DNA from: Pyramidobacter piscolens
GTDB taxonomy: Bacteria; Synergistota; Synergistia; Synergistales; Dethiosulfovibrionaceae
NCBI GenBank assembly: GCA_004558205.1
Contig: SFDM01000003.1
Location: 62,001-126,000 of the forward strand
Direction: 5' to 3'
DNA length: 64,000 bases
Shown piece after piece: positions 63,160 through 64,000 of this stretch; the stretch's first letter is position 1, and each line of letters opens with the position of its first letter. The notes beneath the pieces were generated by a model. The model was not told where the DNA came from. It worked only from the letters and a program-made list of their open reading frames with translations, and did not search any database. The translations under genes were made by a program, and so were the position numbers.

Positions 63160-63528
63160 TCATAACTCCGGGCCGTGGTGTATATCTTCTTTTTCACCCT
63201 GCCCCTTAACGGTCAGAATCCCGTCTAAGGTGGTGGCGGTGATGTTAAGCCGCTGGGCCACAGCAATTTCATTCTTTACCTGTTCGTCCACCACGCCACC
63301 GCAGACGACGAGAACGTGAGAGCGCCGCAGCATGTCGCGGGCCATGTCGATTCCGTCCTTGTGTTCGCGGGGGATAGCGTCGTCGATGTAAAGCGGCAGG
63401 TACAGCCGGGGGCAGATGGGAGAAAATCCTGCCTCATACGCTGCCCGGCAGTAGGTGCGGGCTGCCTCCGTGATTTCGGTTTCCGTGCCGCTCCACGCGG
63501 CGCTGATATATGCTAGAGGTCGTTTCAT
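63160..63528 (-). CDS. DUF4406/DUF7768-like nucleotide-binding-fold protein
   Basis: A 122-residue protein of the nucleoside deoxyribosyltransferase-like fold (LAYISAAWSGTETEITEAAR at the N terminus, then RDMLRRSHVLVVCGGVV). The usual first motif YISGPYSG is changed to YISAAWSG. Such small proteins occur in phages and ICEs, where they are suspected to act on nucleotides. The exact activity is unknown. It overlaps the next gene by 4 bp. Confidence 0.65.
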   Translation of the reverse strand: MKRPLAYISAAWSGTETEITEAARTYCRAAYEAGFSPICPRLYLPLYIDDAIPREHKDGIDMARDMLRRSHVLVVCGGVVDEQVKNEIAVAQRLNITATTLDGILTVKGQGEKEDIHHGPEL

Positions 63529-64000
63529 CTTGTATAGCTCCTTTCCTTGGGGTCACGGGCAGGAGGCCGATTTTCGGCCAGCTTTGCCCGCAGCAGTTCG
63601 TTGTAGTCCTTGCCATGCTCCACAGGGGGCGGCTTTCGCTCCACCGTCAAGGGGCGGCCCGGAAATTCCTCTTGTATGGCGGCCTCTATCCGGGCCATGC
63701 CATCCAGCCCTGCCTTGTCGTTATCGAGGCATAAATACACCTGCTTGATTTCCGGGTGGTCGTAGAGATATTGCACCAGCGCCAGCGGCGACGTGCCGCC
63801 CAGCGACAGATAATTGCACTTGTCCCACGGCTTGCCTTGCAGCTTCCGCATGGTCGCCAGCGATAAGGCGTCAATGGGACTTTCAAAGGTAGCCAGAACG
63901 CCGCAGGCCGGGTCGGTTGTGGGCAGGCAGAAGTTAAAGCGCTTGTCGCTCCCCGGCGCGTCTGCCTTGTAGTCGCCCATCACGCCGCGCATACAGGCAA
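63525..64000 (-). CDS. DUF3991/TOPRIM domain protein, C-terminal part
   Basis: The frame is open at the right edge, so the N terminus is missing; about 158 residues are seen. Visible parts are GSDKRFNFCLP, then ATFESPIDALSLATM (the first acidic site of TOPRIM) and VYLCLDNDKAGLDGM (the DxD site). Such DUF3991-TOPRIM proteins are primase-like and take part in ICE replication after transfer. An internal ATG at 63992 is not likely to be the start, as conserved residues (Ala-Cys) precede it. Confidence 0.85.
   Translation of the reverse strand, partial: ACMRGVMGDYKADAPGSDKRFNFCLPTTDPACGVLATFESPIDALSLATMRKLQGKPWDKCNYLSLGGTSPLALVQYLYDHPEIKQVYLCLDNDKAGLDGMARIEAAIQEEFPGRPLTVERKPPPVEHGKDYNELLRAKLAENRPPARDPKERSYTR

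Overview
The window joins two kinds of DNA. Positions 1 to about 32,500 look like the chromosome of a diderm anaerobe of the phylum Synergistota (Pyramidobacter, Jonquetella or Cloacibacillus-like; this is inferred from gene content and style, not from a search). The clues are two ABC transporters whose binding proteins are of the DUF3798 type, an LpxL-type acyltransferase that implies an outer membrane, a yicC-remA-gmk-rpoZ-priA block that keeps the Bacillus-like order but lacks coaBC, and a PriA homologue that has lost its helicase motifs.

Chromosomal part. 1-5,828: end of a GTPase gene, then yicC, remA, gmk, rpoZ, a degenerate priA, der and an HU gene. 6,145-17,071: two divergent paralogous importers, each with a DUF3798 binding protein, a double ABC ATPase and two permeases; both have a hairpin terminator right after the binding-protein gene. 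17,238-20,841: rpsD, a Nudix hydrolase, larB-larE and gpmA. 21,348-25,547: flavoprotein, lipid A-type acyltransferase, RuvC/YqgF-like protein and a CLC channel. 25,789-28,621: rpsB-tsf-pyrH-frr. 29,189-32,304: adenine deaminase and an NCS2 purine permease. Two copies of a roughly 100-bp structured repeat and one roughly 280-bp inverted-repeat element lie in the convergent gaps.

From about 32,500 to the right edge lies an integrative conjugative element (ICE) of the Tn1549/Clostridioides CTn type, normally found in Clostridia. Its right end is outside the window. It has a tyrosine integrase, excisionase, sigma-like factor and XRE regulator (32,616-35,887), an arsenic module (arsR, acr3, a 64-codon gene, a DUF2703-ArsD fusion, arsA, arsC) with an adjoining orphan response regulator (36,028-41,454), and a leftward transfer operon: relaxase, MobC, polyvalent LtrC/YodL proteins, topoisomerase III, cysteine-rich surface protein, NlpC/P60 hydrolase, VirB4, PrgI, VirB6-like, Maff2, VirD4, PcfB and a TOPRIM protein.

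Two lesions stand out in the ICE. An in-frame TAA splits the topoisomerase between its TOPRIM domain and its catalytic tyrosine. A one-base frameshift splits the LtrC/YodL polyvalent protein. Either the element is decaying or the assembly has errors at these points. The most novel material is the structured repeat pair, the helicase-dead PriA, the DUF2703-ArsD fusion held together across an A-run, and the inverted-repeat element beside the adenine deaminase gene.
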